From: Pseudoscleropodium purum
Lineage: Eukaryota > Streptophyta > Bryopsida > Hypnales > Brachytheciaceae
Reading direction: 5' to 3'
NCBI GenBank assembly: GCA_963969395.1
Contig: OZ017799.1
Coordinates: 16,122,501-16,186,500, forward strand
DNA: 64,000 nucleotides
Shown one piece after another: positions 1 to 12,748 of the stretch. The position numbers and the translations under genes were made by a program. Below the pieces are notes generated by a model. It saw only the letters and a list, made by a program, of their open reading frames with translations. It had not been told where the DNA came from and ran no database searches. Numbering within the stretch: the first letter of the stretch is position 1; every line of letters begins with the position of its first letter.

Positions 1-2607
1 ATAGAGTCTCCTCCGTCCATACCTTAGCTTTTACAATGGACTCATGATCCCTTGGCTTGCTTGTCCCTCAATCCAGCCCTGTAATTTAGGAATTGACACG
101 CTATATCCGCTGATTTCACGTCAAAGTAAGGTATCCCTGAATCATGAACTGTACAGTAAGTAGAGTGAAGTCAGCCAACCCCATAGCCCGTGGAAGACGA
201 AAATAGTAATATAGTCTGTGATTTAAAAATAGCGTGCCCAAAATAAAGCACGGTAATAAATGGTGCAAGCCTGTACATGATCACAAAATCTTATCCATGA
301 CTAGAAATCAATAGTTCAATTACTTCAATACTTCAATAGTTTTACCCTTTAGAAACCCTGAAATTTTATATTTGCCACATATGATAAGATTTGCAAATTC
401 TGAATTTATATTTGCAATCAGAGACCCCCAATTAGCAAGGGGACAAGATGAAATTCAAAATTTAAGCGGCACAAAATAGGGGGCAAGTTTTGACATTTAC
501 CCTCTGGTAGGGCAATCGAGGGGTCAATCCTCTGTGGCCAGTAAGGCAAACCATGGCTCTGTTGTTTTTAAGGATGGGTCTAACATCTAAGATAATGGTA
601 CATTTTATGTAAGGCACATGCAACCTTTGTTCAATGGTTTTGGCCTTAGCACACTAGTGAAGTGATCATGGATTCAAATTTAGGCATTGGTGGGGTGCTT
701 ATCAATATAGTCTACCAAACTATGGTGAGGGGTTGTAAAATCTACTTTGTCATTTGGCATGTCACTTTACATCGTTTATAGGAGAAGTCATAATCTACAA
801 GAACTAAAACACTTATACATGCTTCAAAACAAATCCACACTACAACAAGGCATGAATGACCAACCATTCAATAATAAGCTTCCTAAACATTCAAGGTTGC
901 TTCTGCTACTTGTCTCAATTGGATTAGTCTTGCAAAATTACATGAATTGAGGAATAACACTAGTAAAAATTGGTATAACAACCAACCATCATAACATTCC
1001 GTGCTCCAACTCCTTTCAACTCAACAACAACAACATATACAAGACTTGAAGAGAAAGAATGAGCAAAGGGGTGGCTTAGGGTTACAACCACTCCAAAGGT
1101 GCCCCCAAACAACTTTGTTCACACCTCAAATAGTCTCAAAACACTAGCTTATCATGCCCCCCCCGCCCCCCCAATGGCCAATATATGGCTATTTTGGCTA
1201 TACCATGTCTACAATCAACCCCTACAAAGCCCTATAGAGCCTACTAGCTACCCATCATCAAATAACATGACACTTCATATGGGGACGTGATAATTTCTCG
1301 AGGAAGGACTATATTGGCTTATTATTGTAGGATTTACCTTCTAACTAAGGCATCAAGGATGGAATTTGCCATCTAAATCCATGAGGCTTAGATAGTTTTG
1401 AGCCATTCCCAACTGATGTTTCATTCACGTTAGTCTTTTAGATCCAAAATTAATCTTCCTTATTTACATTTTCTATATAATTATGAAGGCAATTGATGAG
1501 GTATTTGTGTACCCCTAGTATTCTAGATTTGTCAAGGAGGAAAGACTTGTTTTCTTTCTAAGTCCACCAATCTTATGATATCAATTTGCAAGTTTCAATC
1601 GTAAAATCTTATCAAAGTTAATTATTTAATCTGATTTTTGAAGAAATCATGTGATTATTATGTTTATTAACATAAAAACTTGTGTTTGTTGTTTTAATTC
1701 TATAGAAATGTGAGCTATTGAATTTTTCAAAGAACAATCAATTCTTCAAATTATAATGCAATATCATTTGGGGAGGTTAGATTTTTTATTTCTCTGAAAA
1801 TAATTAACTTCATTTTAATGATTCATTTTATTTTTGTAATTTTAAAGGGTTATTAATTAATTTGGAGCTTTTTAATAATATGTTTGTCACTTGATTTCAC
1901 GGTATATTGTCTTTGAAGATGAATTCCCATTACAACACCTTTGCAAAAGGATTATAAGTTATTAACTATATTATAATTTGATTTTTTACAAAAATATCAA
2001 TATATAATTGGCATATATTTTAATGCACAATTCAGATTAACTACTTACACACTTTTGATCAATCATAACAAATGTTGATTTAACATTTCATTAAAAAAAA
2101 ACATAGAAGAATTAACAATGATAACATTTATCGCTTAAAAAATAATTCAAAATTTTTTCAAAGATTATATCCAAAAATCCAAAAAAATTGTCATCTACCT
2201 TATTATGTCATGATTTAGGGGTGGAAATGGAATTTTTATTTGTTGATTTGATTTGAAGTAACTCAGGAGATTAGAATGTATAGAAAATTTCTACAATATT
2301 TACCTATTCCAATGTAACCAAGTTAGCTTTATGTTGGAATAAAATTTCCAAAGTATAAATACTTCTATTCTTGGTGATAAATGGAGAAAAGAATGTATTC
2401 TTTCGGTACAAAACTCATCATTCTTTGTTGTCAAGATTCAACATATTTTCACATCAAAATTTTTATAGAAAAAAGGGCAACTTCAACAATAAGATGGCAT
2501 GTACTATGGTTTTATATCCCCACAAATTAGTTGGTGTTGAATATCAATACAATGAGTATTTAAGGTAACTTAAGTTGGGCCTCCTTAAATGTGCCATTGA
2601 CCTAAAA
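1..2607. other. gene-free AT-rich stretch
   Basis: I see no supportable gene here. Open frames are short, lack domain motifs and show no splice-supported continuation. A short frame around 668-700 reads D-S-N-L-G-I-G-G-V-L, faintly like the first Asp motif of a retroelement RNase H, but nothing around it supports this. Confidence 0.6.
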
Positions 2608-2868
2608 TCGCCATCACCATTCTCCATACATTTCTAAAATCAATATGTACCTATGTGGAAAAAACAATTTTGAAACATCTATCAAGCAAAAAAAAACTTT
2701 GACCCTTTGTAACTTTTGCATATAATATCCAAACGTGTTGTTCTTTGGTGCATTGGAACTCCTTTCACTTGCCAATGTTAAAATATGAAATTTGATCATT
2801 TTAATAATAGTAACTGGGCATGATAGCAAACGCAGTGGTGCTTATGGGGGGTGCCCGCCTTATTAGTG
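2608..2868 (+). repeat. dispersed repeat family B, copy 1
   Basis: About 260 bp that recur, diverged, at 8128-8404 and 12362-12622 in the same orientation. Shared blocks include a 'cttttgcata' block, a 'ttggaac' plus 'ctttcacttg' block, a 'taatagtaa' block and a closing 'ggggt' block. There are no open frames and no clear terminal inverted repeats. It is probably an old non-autonomous element or a fragment of one. Confidence 0.6.
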
Positions 2869-3063
2869 TGCACAAAATGTGAGTAAGGAGTTGTGACTGT
2901 ACTCCAGGTCAAAAGAGCCTAAACCCTAACTTTGGTTACCCTCCAATACCCAGGTTGTCAATTGGGTGACGTGGAGGTGACGTGGCCGGAGGTTAGTCTC
3001 TTTCCAGACCCGTGCTCCTCATTCAGGCCACACACACATTGATGACATGTCCAATGCTGAATC

Positions 3064-3113
3064 AACCCTAAAACGACCTGCAATGAAAAGGTTGACCAGG
3101 TCGTTTTAGGGTT
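3064..3113. repeat. perfect 17-bp stem-loop
   Basis: The arm at 3064-3080 (aaccctaaaacgacctg) is the exact reverse complement of 3097-3113, with a 16-base loop. The arms contain a telobox-like 'aaccctaa'. There is no downstream T-run or gene to suggest a role. Confidence 0.6.
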
Positions 3114-6100
3114 TAACCCCTAAACGTTGAAGGGGAAGGGGTGACCCTCGAAATCATTCTTTTTTTATTATCGTGTGAATCATTAGCCTCCAAAATTGCA
3201 AATGTAGTCATTGCAAGTCAAACTGTTGTCGAAGATCTTCCCTTTTCCAAAACAAATTTTGAAGATGAATAGTTGCACTTCTGTCCTGGACAGTTTGATT
3301 CCATGTCATCTATCGAACACATAACGTTTGCCTCGGCATTCAAGGGTTAAAAAGAAAAGAAAACTAAACTTGAAATGACCATCCTTGTCCAAGGGGTTGG
3401 ATTTTCAGAGTCTTCAAGAAAACTCCTCCAATACTCAACTATATGTGAACTTTCTTGGTATTGTTCTCTTTGTCTTTTGAAGATGCATCCATCAATTTAG
3501 GTTTAGAGTTTTGAATCACAATTTGAACTTGTAGCTTTTGCATTGGAGAGTTTGATATAAAAAAAACCTAGAATAAGCTTAGTGGCTTTCGAGGTTTTCC
3601 ATGGCCTTCAAGAAATTGGAAGCTCATCATTGGTTGGTCATTTGAACAAGCTACATAATGCCTATTTAAGAAAGATTCTCTAAAAGTCAAGTTTGAGCAC
3701 CCCTCTCTGGTCCTCAAATATCATTGCAATTGAAGCGGCTAGTTAATTCCAATTGGTGAAATTCATCACAAACACAAATGTTAATAACTTGTAAAGTGGG
3801 GTGCTTTGAAAGCAATCTCTAATAGAGCGGAACATTCTCTTTTCTTCAATGTACCAATAGTGTAAATTTCAAGGGGGAGGGGGGGACGCTTTTAGTGACC
3901 ATTGCATTTCCCACTTCAAAAATTTGTAACTACTTCCACAAACGTCCCAAAAATCAATGAAACGACTTTTGAATAAATGCCAATTCCATTATTTTCTTCC
4001 TACAAAAATTTTCTTGAAAATTGTTTCAAGCAAAGTTTACTCCCTCCCCTCCCCTTCCCCAACATACAATGCAATCAGCTTTTAAATGAAGTTGCTTTAA
4101 CCCCAAAATGACCAAGGCACATTTTGAACAAAAATTGTCAAAAACTAGCAATTTTTATGGCAACACGAAAAAGAAAGTTTCTTTTCAAAATTCAACCATA
4201 CAAATTTGTACTAGACTTATCTAGGAACGTGTGGAAAAAATTTCAAAAACTTTGAGAGCATAGATTGAAAGATTATAACATTTGAAGTTAGGAAAAAAAA
4301 AATTCCGACCTTACCCAATAGGGCCAATAGGCTTTAACTCCTCCTAAAGTGAGATTAGCACACTACACATGGGTGTGTTTTTTGACATTTGCATCTTGTA
4401 TGATATAAGCCAAATTTCAAAATTATCAGAGGAGTTTTGCACATGTTGCCCAAGATGCCTCCAAAGTTCAGGGCAACATAACTTTTAATTCAGGCATCCA
4501 ATTGGAAGAAAAAAATAATATTCCCACTCAAGGGTTACATGTTTACATCTTGTGTCACAAATTTAAGAACATCCATTAAAAGAATGACTTCATACACACC
4601 TACCCAAGATTGGCTCCTTACGTTCAATCCTCATTCGATCCTTTTAGGGGTTACAATCAGACTACCTTACCCAGTTTCATTTCATAGCTTGATCAGGATT
4701 CAATCTGCTAAGCAAGCTTGGAATGGAACAAAAGCATGCCCACCCTCTCCAAATGCACTAAAAAGGAAGCCACTCAAGCCCATGGGAATTTTTGGGGTAC
4801 CATCAAAGTCAAGTCAAGTCATCAGATTAGGTCACACCCTCAGTAGTACAGATGCCACCATTTTGAAAACTGGTAAGGTCTTTCCAGTCCTTTGGTGGTC
4901 CACCTTTCCCACCCACCCAAAAATATTAGGGTGGAAAAAAGAGACCGAGGACGGAAGCCCTAGAAAGACTGAGTTCCCCACTTTTTTATATCTTGCAGAC
5001 AAGTTTGTGGGAACCCAAGTCAGAATTGAGCTGAACCACAAGGAATCCACCGCTTTTCTTTGAAAAAACAAAAACTCTGCCAAAAAAAAAAGGGAACAAT
5101 TTCATTCAGTTCCACCCAACTTCAATGCATCCAAAAAAACAGTACAACCACTTGGTCTGTTCTAGAAACTCGGAGGTAGAAGTTCCTTGTTTGGGATGCT
5201 TTCTAAACATATAGTGAAAATTGCAGTTTTCAAAACTATCCATATTCAACGCCATGCTCAAAATGATCACTTATTTGGGTGATTTTCGGTGCAATTACCT
5301 TACAAAGCAATAGAAATGTCGCCATGTGAAAACCCACCCTCATTCTGATTTTTGTGCTACTGAAGTTTCAAAAAACTGCCATGCCATTTGGATTATTTCC
5401 TTTTCTTAGGGCATGATATATTGAGGCGTCTACAATTTTTGTCTTTGAGCTTCTTTTCATGGGGTCTAGTTTGATGGTCTAAAGTTCACATTGGAATATT
5501 TGTGTGTTTAATTCAAGTGATTAGTGATGTGCTTCCAATGATAAGAGGGGTAGTCATACCTTTTTCAACTCATTCTCAGTTCTTAGAGAATGGAGATGTG
5601 GCGCTTTCTCGTTGGTTGTCCGTGGTTTATAAAGCTTCCATTTTCTGAGATTTGAGAATGCCCATTCTTCTCCTTTTGAAGTGAAGAATAAATGAGAAGA
5701 AAATTTCTTGAAGAATTTTTCACCTTCCGTTCACTCTTCGTGTGTACTGTTTTTACCCCTATAGCACTACATTGATCCTCCTCACTTATGATCCGTTCCA
5801 CAAATCAATGCACTAAGAAATCGTCATTGATGTATAAATCCACCTCACCCCAAAATCCGTTTCGCCGAAATCAATCGTCCTACCAAGGGGAACACGTCTC
5901 TGAGTTTCCATGCTCCACACCTCAAAAAAAGAATGCGATACCTTCTTCTTGTAGAACAACTTCTTATTGGCTCCTATTTTTATTCTTGAATTTCTCATTC
6001 TGCCAAGGAACTTCGTTTTTGGAGAACGTATGACTACCCCTATTCCAAGTTCTCATTATATACCTATCAATATAGTTAGAAAATCAATTTAGAGTGCCAG

Positions 6101-6140
6101 TATACCAGTTCGAGTGAAGATGCTCTCACTGTACGTACTT
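3114..6140. other. stretch without a recognised gene
   Basis: Base composition is more even than in the flanks, especially at 4540-5080 and 5530-6050. A 174-codon frame at 4539-5063 (plus) and several overlapping frames at 5583-6033 are open, but none shows a recognisable domain and no exon chain could be built. This may be a decayed gene or retroelement. Confidence 0.4.
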
Positions 6141-6400
6141 CTTACTAGCCCACATCCCGGCCGAACTGACGGGAGCCGCTAAACTGGCCGAATCCCTCTC
6201 CCGCCCAAGCTGAAAACGAAGGCTGACGGAAGCATCAGTCACCAGTCCATCCACGTATGACCCCTGGTCAGTCGGTGTGAACAGAACGCAAGTAGTCCAG
6301 TCAATACCTCCACGTGGCGATCTCAGGGCAGTTGCCTGTCAGTCCAGCCCATGCTTCTGGCTGCTTATCTTCATGGCCTCTACTTCACCTTTTTCTGCTT
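6141..6400. promoter_or_regulatory. GC-richer segment with a G-box palindrome
   Basis: The segment is clearly richer in G and C than the sequence on both sides. It contains the palindrome CCACGTGG at 6310-6317 (core CACGTG, the G-box bound by plant bZIP and bHLH factors). It looks like a promoter or a 5' leader, but I found no gene either side that it would serve. It could equally be a transposon fragment. The regulatory reading is inference. Confidence 0.25.
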
Positions 6401-6522
6401 GTTTTTATGGACACAAATTAGCCTTTGGTTTGTTGAATTTTCTTGGTTGGAATGCTTTTGTTTTGATCTTCACGCCTTGGAACTCTCTATTGAGGTTTGC
6501 ATCCCCCAAAAAATAATTAATA

Positions 6523-6523
<1 letters not shown>

Positions 6524-6560
<37 letters not shown>
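6524..6560. repeat. (AAT)n microsatellite
   Basis: An uninterrupted run of about 12 AAT units, directly visible. Confidence 0.9.
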
Positions 6561-6564
<4 letters not shown>

Positions 6565-8127
6565 AAATTATTTGTAATTAGGATGTGTCATTGTGGGTCC
6601 ATTATTCCAAACCATAATTATTTTTTGGCCATGAAATTGATGTTGTAAATCTTAATTTCTATTGGGAATAAAGGAAGTTAGAAATTATTGTCCCCAGAAA
6701 AATTCAAAAAAAGGAGTTATATGTTTATTTAAGAAAAATATGCAACAATAAACTTGAGTTGTAATCATGATTGACTTTTAATTAATAATTGATCTTATAA
6801 GACATTTAAACATGACCCCTAAGACGAGAATTTTATTCATCAATGCATAGAGATTTGGTGTTGGAAAGAAATTTGAAGGGACTTTTTAGAAGATGGAATT
6901 CAAGTTGGAAATGAAATGAAGTCTCTTTACCTTAATTATTTGGATTACCATTGTAAATGCTATGGTTTTGTGTATGTTGAATATGAAATTGTACATTTGG
7001 GGTTTGTATAACCTCTTGGTCAAAGGTATAATATTTTGCCTCTTTCTTTTTATTATTAGAAGCCTTACACGGAATTAAATAATGTTAAGCAATTGTAAGA
7101 CACACTTATTGAATTTGTTGAATTTTGGCAATTCTATAGGGGGCTATGAACATAGTAGAAGGATTTTATATTACAAGAAACATGAAAAATTAGTATAACA
7201 CTAAAAAAAACAATGTACACCCATAAATTTTGACCTAATAATAATGAACCTAGAAATTATGCACAAAATACATAATCTAAATTTTTAAAGAAAATAGATT
7301 ATTTAGTGCTGATATTCTTAGAAAATAGAAAAAACGAAAGAAAATTAAAGAAAAAATGATTGTTTTTCCTTCATGAAGAGGTTTCCAATCAACTAGTTAC
7401 ATCCTAAAGAAGAAGAAAAATTCTACAATTCTATAATTGATACAAAGATAGCACTCTTTGTACATGTAAGTAAGATGGAAATATCATTTTTAGAAAATCA
7501 TTTGGATTCTTTGTATAATCTTTATAGATGACCTTAGATCCCAGTTATTAGCTTTAAATTTGTTTCTTTGGGCCAAAGTTAATACTAAATCTACAAGAAT
7601 GGTTAGGGTGACATCCAATTGGGTATTGTTTAGAAATTGTAATTTTTTCTTACAAATATAAAAATATAATCTAATGTTTATTATAGTCTTGTGTACCTTA
7701 CCAAATGTAGGGACCTTTGGAGGTATAATGTAAAATTTATGGCCAAAAAACCTATTGCCATACAATAGGTGATAATAAATAATTAAAGTGATTATTTGCA
7801 ATTACCTTGTTATGCTATTATTTTTGCATATTATAATATTCAAATATCATGCCTCAAATTTTCATATTTTTATCTGTAAGTTGCTACTACATTGATTAAT
7901 CCTTATAATGTGTGGTGTATATGAGGTAGCATCACCTCAAAAGTTAGTATCATCATAAAATTTTATCCTTGTGAAAATTGGTACAATACAAGAATATTTC
8001 AACTTACACTAATTCAAACTAGTGTGACTTTGGTAAATTAGTTTCACACACCCTATTACAACAAATTGGTGTAGCAAAATTACTTGGCAACAAAGTGGGT
8101 ACATCCTAAATTGCACCTTACTTACAC
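6561..8127. other. gene-free AT-rich stretch
   Basis: Nothing recognisable. A 103-codon minus-strand frame at 7490-7801 has low-complexity, AT-driven composition and no motif. Confidence 0.6.
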
Positions 8128-8146
8128 CCACCATCACCTACATCTT

Positions 8147-8196
<50 letters not shown>

Positions 8197-8404
8197 TTTG
8201 TAGAAACAATTTTAGAGCATCTACCAAAACGAATTTTGATCCTTCATAACTTTTGCATACATTATCCAAATGCAACATTCTTTGATTGCATTGGAACTTT
8301 CTTTCACTTGACGACAACAAAATCAATGAAGAAATGACTAGTGAAATAATAGCAACTTAGGCACAATAGCAAAAAGTAGTAGTTTTGGGGTACCCTCTTT
8401 GATT
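8128..8404 (+). repeat. dispersed repeat family B, copy 2, with (AT)n
   Basis: A second copy of the repeat at 2608-2868, expanded by an (AT)n microsatellite at 8151-8193. The shared blocks occur in the same order, and it ends with the same 'ggggtacc'-like block as copy 3. Confidence 0.6.
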
Positions 8405-11311
8405 CTTCTTACAAGCTTACTCTATTTGTTTGTTGTGCAATTAGAATTTATTTATTTATTTTGAAGCATAAAGCCTTCAAAGGCTATTGCTAAACTATTA
8501 CAACTCAACATCCAAGGCAACCCAACTTATCCATGAATTACACACTAACTTATCCCCATTAAGAACAAGTGAAGGAACAAACCCCCTCCCCCAACAAACA
8601 AAATTATCAAGGGGAGTCCCATGCGAACAATATTAGCATGAAGAGTTGAACCGAGAACCTTATAGATTCCATTGGAAGCTCCTACTAGTTGTCATCACCC
8701 AAGGTTATTTTAGGTCATTTTGGACCAACAATTAGAATTTCCATGGCTAGAACGTTTGTTTGCCTCTATGCATGTTGAATAATGTCCTACATGCATTTGC
8801 TTTTTGTTGTTGTTGTAATAGTCAAGGCTTTTTTTGGCTTTTGGGTGTGAGATTACACTAGAAAAATATAATTTGGTCAAAAATGGCAACAAAACGAGAA
8901 GTTTTTTTTTCCCAAAAACCTTCAAGTTAAAAAAAAATCTTTTATGAAATCACCAAATTGTGGATGAAAACAAAATTATGGACATGTGACAAGTACTAAA
9001 GTAATATTTTCTATCCAATATGTGGATAAATATTGAAATTTGGAGCACCACTATAAAATTTTGCCACTTTGGCACCCCATAAAAAATGAAAAAAAAAAAA
9101 AAAGTCTTGGTGGTGGTAATGTACTCATGGACTCAAGGATGATGTTGCAAATTATAATAGCTGAGCCATTTCTGATCACCTCCCATTCTCATGATATAGA
9201 CTATTTCTTTCTCATCAACAAGAAATGACCAATGATTAACTATGGCACAATTCCCAACACAATTGTAGCACATTACTATTGGCTACAAGATTCATAATGT
9301 TGCAACCATCCCTTAATTGATTTTGCAATCAACCTATAGTCAGAAATAGAAAGGTCTATATCACCATTATAGATAAAAGAGAATCTTCCACTAAAAAATT
9401 CACAGGAACAACATTTTGTGTAATAAAATTCTGAAAAAATACAAAGTCCTTCCAAACTCTATTTCTGTACATGGGAAGAATTACAAATTCAAAAAACCCG
9501 CACTCCCCAAATGCGTAATTGCTTAAGTGGTTGGAAATGGGTTGGCTACCCTAATGTGGAATTTTGGGCTGTGTGGAAAGGGAAGAAAGTGCAGTCCATT
9601 AGAGAAGAAAGATGAAACCATTTTTATCCCAAAGAATCTCACTGCTGACCAGTCAACTGTTGAATGGACTCAGAATAGCATGAATAAATGAATTTCATTG
9701 GTCTTTCCACGGACTCTTGACAATTTCATGAACTCGTCTCTGTTTGCATTCTAAGGTATGAGGTCTGTAAAGCGCTCGGACTCTAAGCAAAAAAAAAAAA
9801 AAAAAGCGTCCTCTAATGCAGAGGTACATTTTGCAATGAGAAAGCACTGTCTGCACATTGTTCAACTTCAAAAATTCATAACTAATTTCACAAAACCTCA
9901 AAAAAAAAAAAAAATATGAAATGAAATGAAATGACTTGAGAGTTAGATGTCAATTATATTTGTCTTTCAAGGGAAGTTTATTAGTTGAAAAAATAATTTC
10001 AAGAAATAGGACCTCCCCATATGAATTTTCAGCTTTTACATAGGCACTATAATTACGGACCTCCTTACCCTTAGAGGACCGAACTTTGTGCTGATCTCCT
10101 CAATTCTGGAGTCAATTTTGATGGGGGAACAATTTGACATGAAGAAAGTCTTCAAAATGTTGCAGGACTGATGTTGATAGCAATGTCACCGGTATGGTCG
10201 GTGTGGTGAGGTAGAAGTGTTGACTATGGTAAAGTTGACTATGGTTAAAAGCAGACTGGGGTTGACCAATTCTAGTGAACTGCATAGTCTGTAGAATTTT
10301 TCTTTTTCTTTCAGTTATTTGAGAAAGCAATTCTCACAAGAGTGATGAAGTTATTTACGTGAAAAATGCAAAATATGGATGAAGATTCATTTATTCATCC
10401 AACATTATTTATAATCATTGGGAAACGAATGATTCCATTTCAAGAGTTTGAAGCAATTTAGACATTAATCCACTATGAAGGGAGTGAATATATCATAAAA
10501 TATTAGTCTATCAAGCAAGTTTTCTATTGCTTTGAGTGATTTATTTTCTAAGAATAAGGAACCTTGAGTGGGATCCTAATTGGAATTAATCCCAAACTTA
10601 TTGAATGTCATAATTTAGGTACCCAAAGTGTACATAATTATATACAGTTCTATAACACTAAATATAAATATAAAATTGTGTGTACACTAGCTTTATTATA
10701 CATTAAGTGTCTTTACTAGAACTAAAAATTCTGTAAACTACCTCCAAAGGATAGCTGTATATAGTTGTACTTAATGAATTTAATGGGCCTATGAGGTCTA
10801 CGGTTTGATTCCTACAAGTATTTGTAGCCCAATCATTTGGTTTGATGGAGGAAACAAAAGCTCTGCCATTGGTAGGGGTGTCATTGTGTCACCTTTGAAT
10901 TGAATGCTATGTTCGGTTAGTTTGTTACTTCTTGCTATTAATGTCCCTCAAAAAATGTCTTTACCAATATAAGGTAACTTTGTATGAGAACCTAAGATCC
11001 AATATTAATTGCTTTACATTGATAGGGGGCATGAGATAGAATGGGCTCTTCTTCATAAAAAATTAAGGAACTCACCCTATCTATGGCACTCAACATTTAA
11101 TCTACACCAATTTCAACCACATGCAAAGTAACTACAACTAATTTCAATTACTTCCTAAAATTGCACTCACTGGATTCTTGCCTAAAATACACTCCCATTA
11201 TTTATGAGAAGCCATAGTCAGTTTTAGAAACCCCTTTTTTCTACACTTTGAAAAATTGTAATTTATTTATATGGTGTCCAAAAAATGCATTCTAAGAGAA
11301 TCTAGAATCTT
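8405..11311. other. stretch without a recognised gene
   Basis: Mostly AT-rich. At 10823-10890 a plus-strand frame reads W-F-D-G-G-N-K-S-S-A-I-G-R-G-V-I, distantly like the start of a LINE-type RNase H, but it is too short to call. Frames at 9695-9901 and 10112-10330 show no domain. An A-run lies at 9788-9805. Confidence 0.5.
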
Positions 11312-12044
11312 GTAACCCCTAAAGGACTAAGCTGTTTTTGTGTTTTTTTTACCAAATTTGGGCAGCTCACTACAAATGGAGTTTTAATTATTTTGTGCTA
11401 AAATTTTCACTAAACATGTGCCCAAGGAGTAGCTTAAAGGCCTAACAATTTTCATGACCTTTGACTACATGGTCAAAAAGTTATTGCATGATATGCAATT
11501 TTCTTTGTTTTGTGGGTAGTTTGGATAGCTAAAAAAACTTCTTTAAAAATCACTTTTAAAAATAATTGAAATTGATTCTTTAAGTTTATATAAGAGTAGT
11601 AAGCTTTGAATCATTCCATTTTGATTGATGAGATGAAAGTTATAAGGAGTTTTAGCTTGTAGGTAGGTATGGAGTATTTGAAAACCATACCTACCCGCAA
11701 ACTAAAATTCCTCATAACTTTCATCTCATTAACCAAAATGGAATGATTCAAAGCTTCTCACTCTTATATAAACTTAAAGAATCAATTTCAATTTTTTTTA
11801 AAAGTGATTTTTAAAGAAGTTTTTTTAGCTACCCAAGCTACCCACAAAACAAAGAAAATTGCATATCATGCAATAATTTTTTGACCATGTAGTCAAAGGT
11901 TACAAAATTGTCAAGCCTTGAAGCTACTCCTTGGGCCCATGTTTATTTAAAATTTCAACACAAAATAATTAAAACTCCATTCGTAATGAGCTGCCCAAAT
12001 TTGCTAAAAACAAAAAAAAACCCAGCATGGTCCTTTAGGTATTA
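11312..12044. repeat. 733-bp foldback (inverted-repeat) element
   Basis: Two arms of about 365 bp meet at about 11670-11695 and are near-perfect reverse complements, differing by scattered substitutions and small indels. The outer ends are 'taacccctaaagga' on the left and the complement of 'taatacctaaagga' on the right. The arms are homologous to the left part of the repeats at 14830 and 60333. Transcription across it would give a long hairpin RNA, the kind of substrate that plant Dicer-like enzymes process. No coding frame is present. Confidence 0.85.
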
Positions 12045-12361
12045 ACTTTTGACTACTAATGAGACCCGACATATTTTTTTTCAATATAATATTGATGGGG
12101 ACCAACTAAATTGCTTATTTGTGCAATTTTAGATGTAGATACCTTAGATTAATCTCTTTCACTTTGTTTACCCCTTAAATGATCCAATGCACATATCATG
12201 TCTACAAAAATGTTCATAACTTCAAGTTCTTCAAGTTCTAGTCCATATTTGACAATACTTTGAACTACAAATGTTGTGAGAAAGTAGCTTTTGATTTTGC
12301 AAAGTTCTTAAAATATTTGAATCTTGCTATTGAATTATAGTGGGTACTTCCAAATGTGACA

Positions 12362-12622
12362 CCGACGCTAAACTGCCATCTTCACTCTGTGTACATCTCC
12401 AAAATCAATTATGTACCTAAGTATGTGAAAGAAACACTTTAGAACCAAACTTTGTTCCTTCACAACTTTTGCATACAATATTCAAATGTCATGTTCTTTG
12501 GTGTGTTGGAACCTCCTTTCACTTGCCAATAAGAAAATATAAAAATTTGAGCAGTCTAATAATAGTAATTAGGCACAATAGTAATTATAGGCAATTTTTG
12601 GGGTACCTATCTTATTAGTGCC
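12362..12622 (+). repeat. dispersed repeat family B, copy 3
   Basis: The third same-orientation copy of the family at 2608-2868 and 8128-8404. It closely matches copy 1 in the 'ccaat', 'ttctttggtg' and 'cctttcacttgccaat' blocks. Confidence 0.6.
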
Positions 12623-12680
12623 ATGTATAAGTGGGGTTTGGAGTATTTGAGTTGGGATACTTATTAGACGTCATGGATTT

Positions 12681-12748
12681 CATTGTTCTAATACCCTGCA
12701 CTACATTGTTCTAATACCCTGCACTGCATTGTTATAATACCCTATCCT
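12681..12748. repeat. 23-bp minisatellite, three units
   Basis: Units begin at 12681, 12704 and 12727, each opening with 'cattgtt' and containing 'taataccct'. The first two differ only at their last base; the third is diverged. Confidence 0.85.

Noticed and set aside
640..740. Possible retroelement RNase H start (D-S-N-L-G-I-G-G-V-L)
   Set aside because: Ten residues only, with stops nearby and no other reverse transcriptase or RNase H motif.
4539..5063. 174-codon open frame
   Set aside because: No recognisable domain, no ordered hydrophobic or charged pattern, no splice-linked neighbours, and an overlapping minus-strand frame of similar quality.
8151..8326. 62-codon frame with a long Tyr-Ile run
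   Set aside because: It runs through the (AT)n microsatellite.
10823..10890. Possible LINE RNase H motif (F-D-G-G...G-R-G-V-I)
   Set aside because: Too short and isolated; the expected later Glu and Asp motifs were not found.
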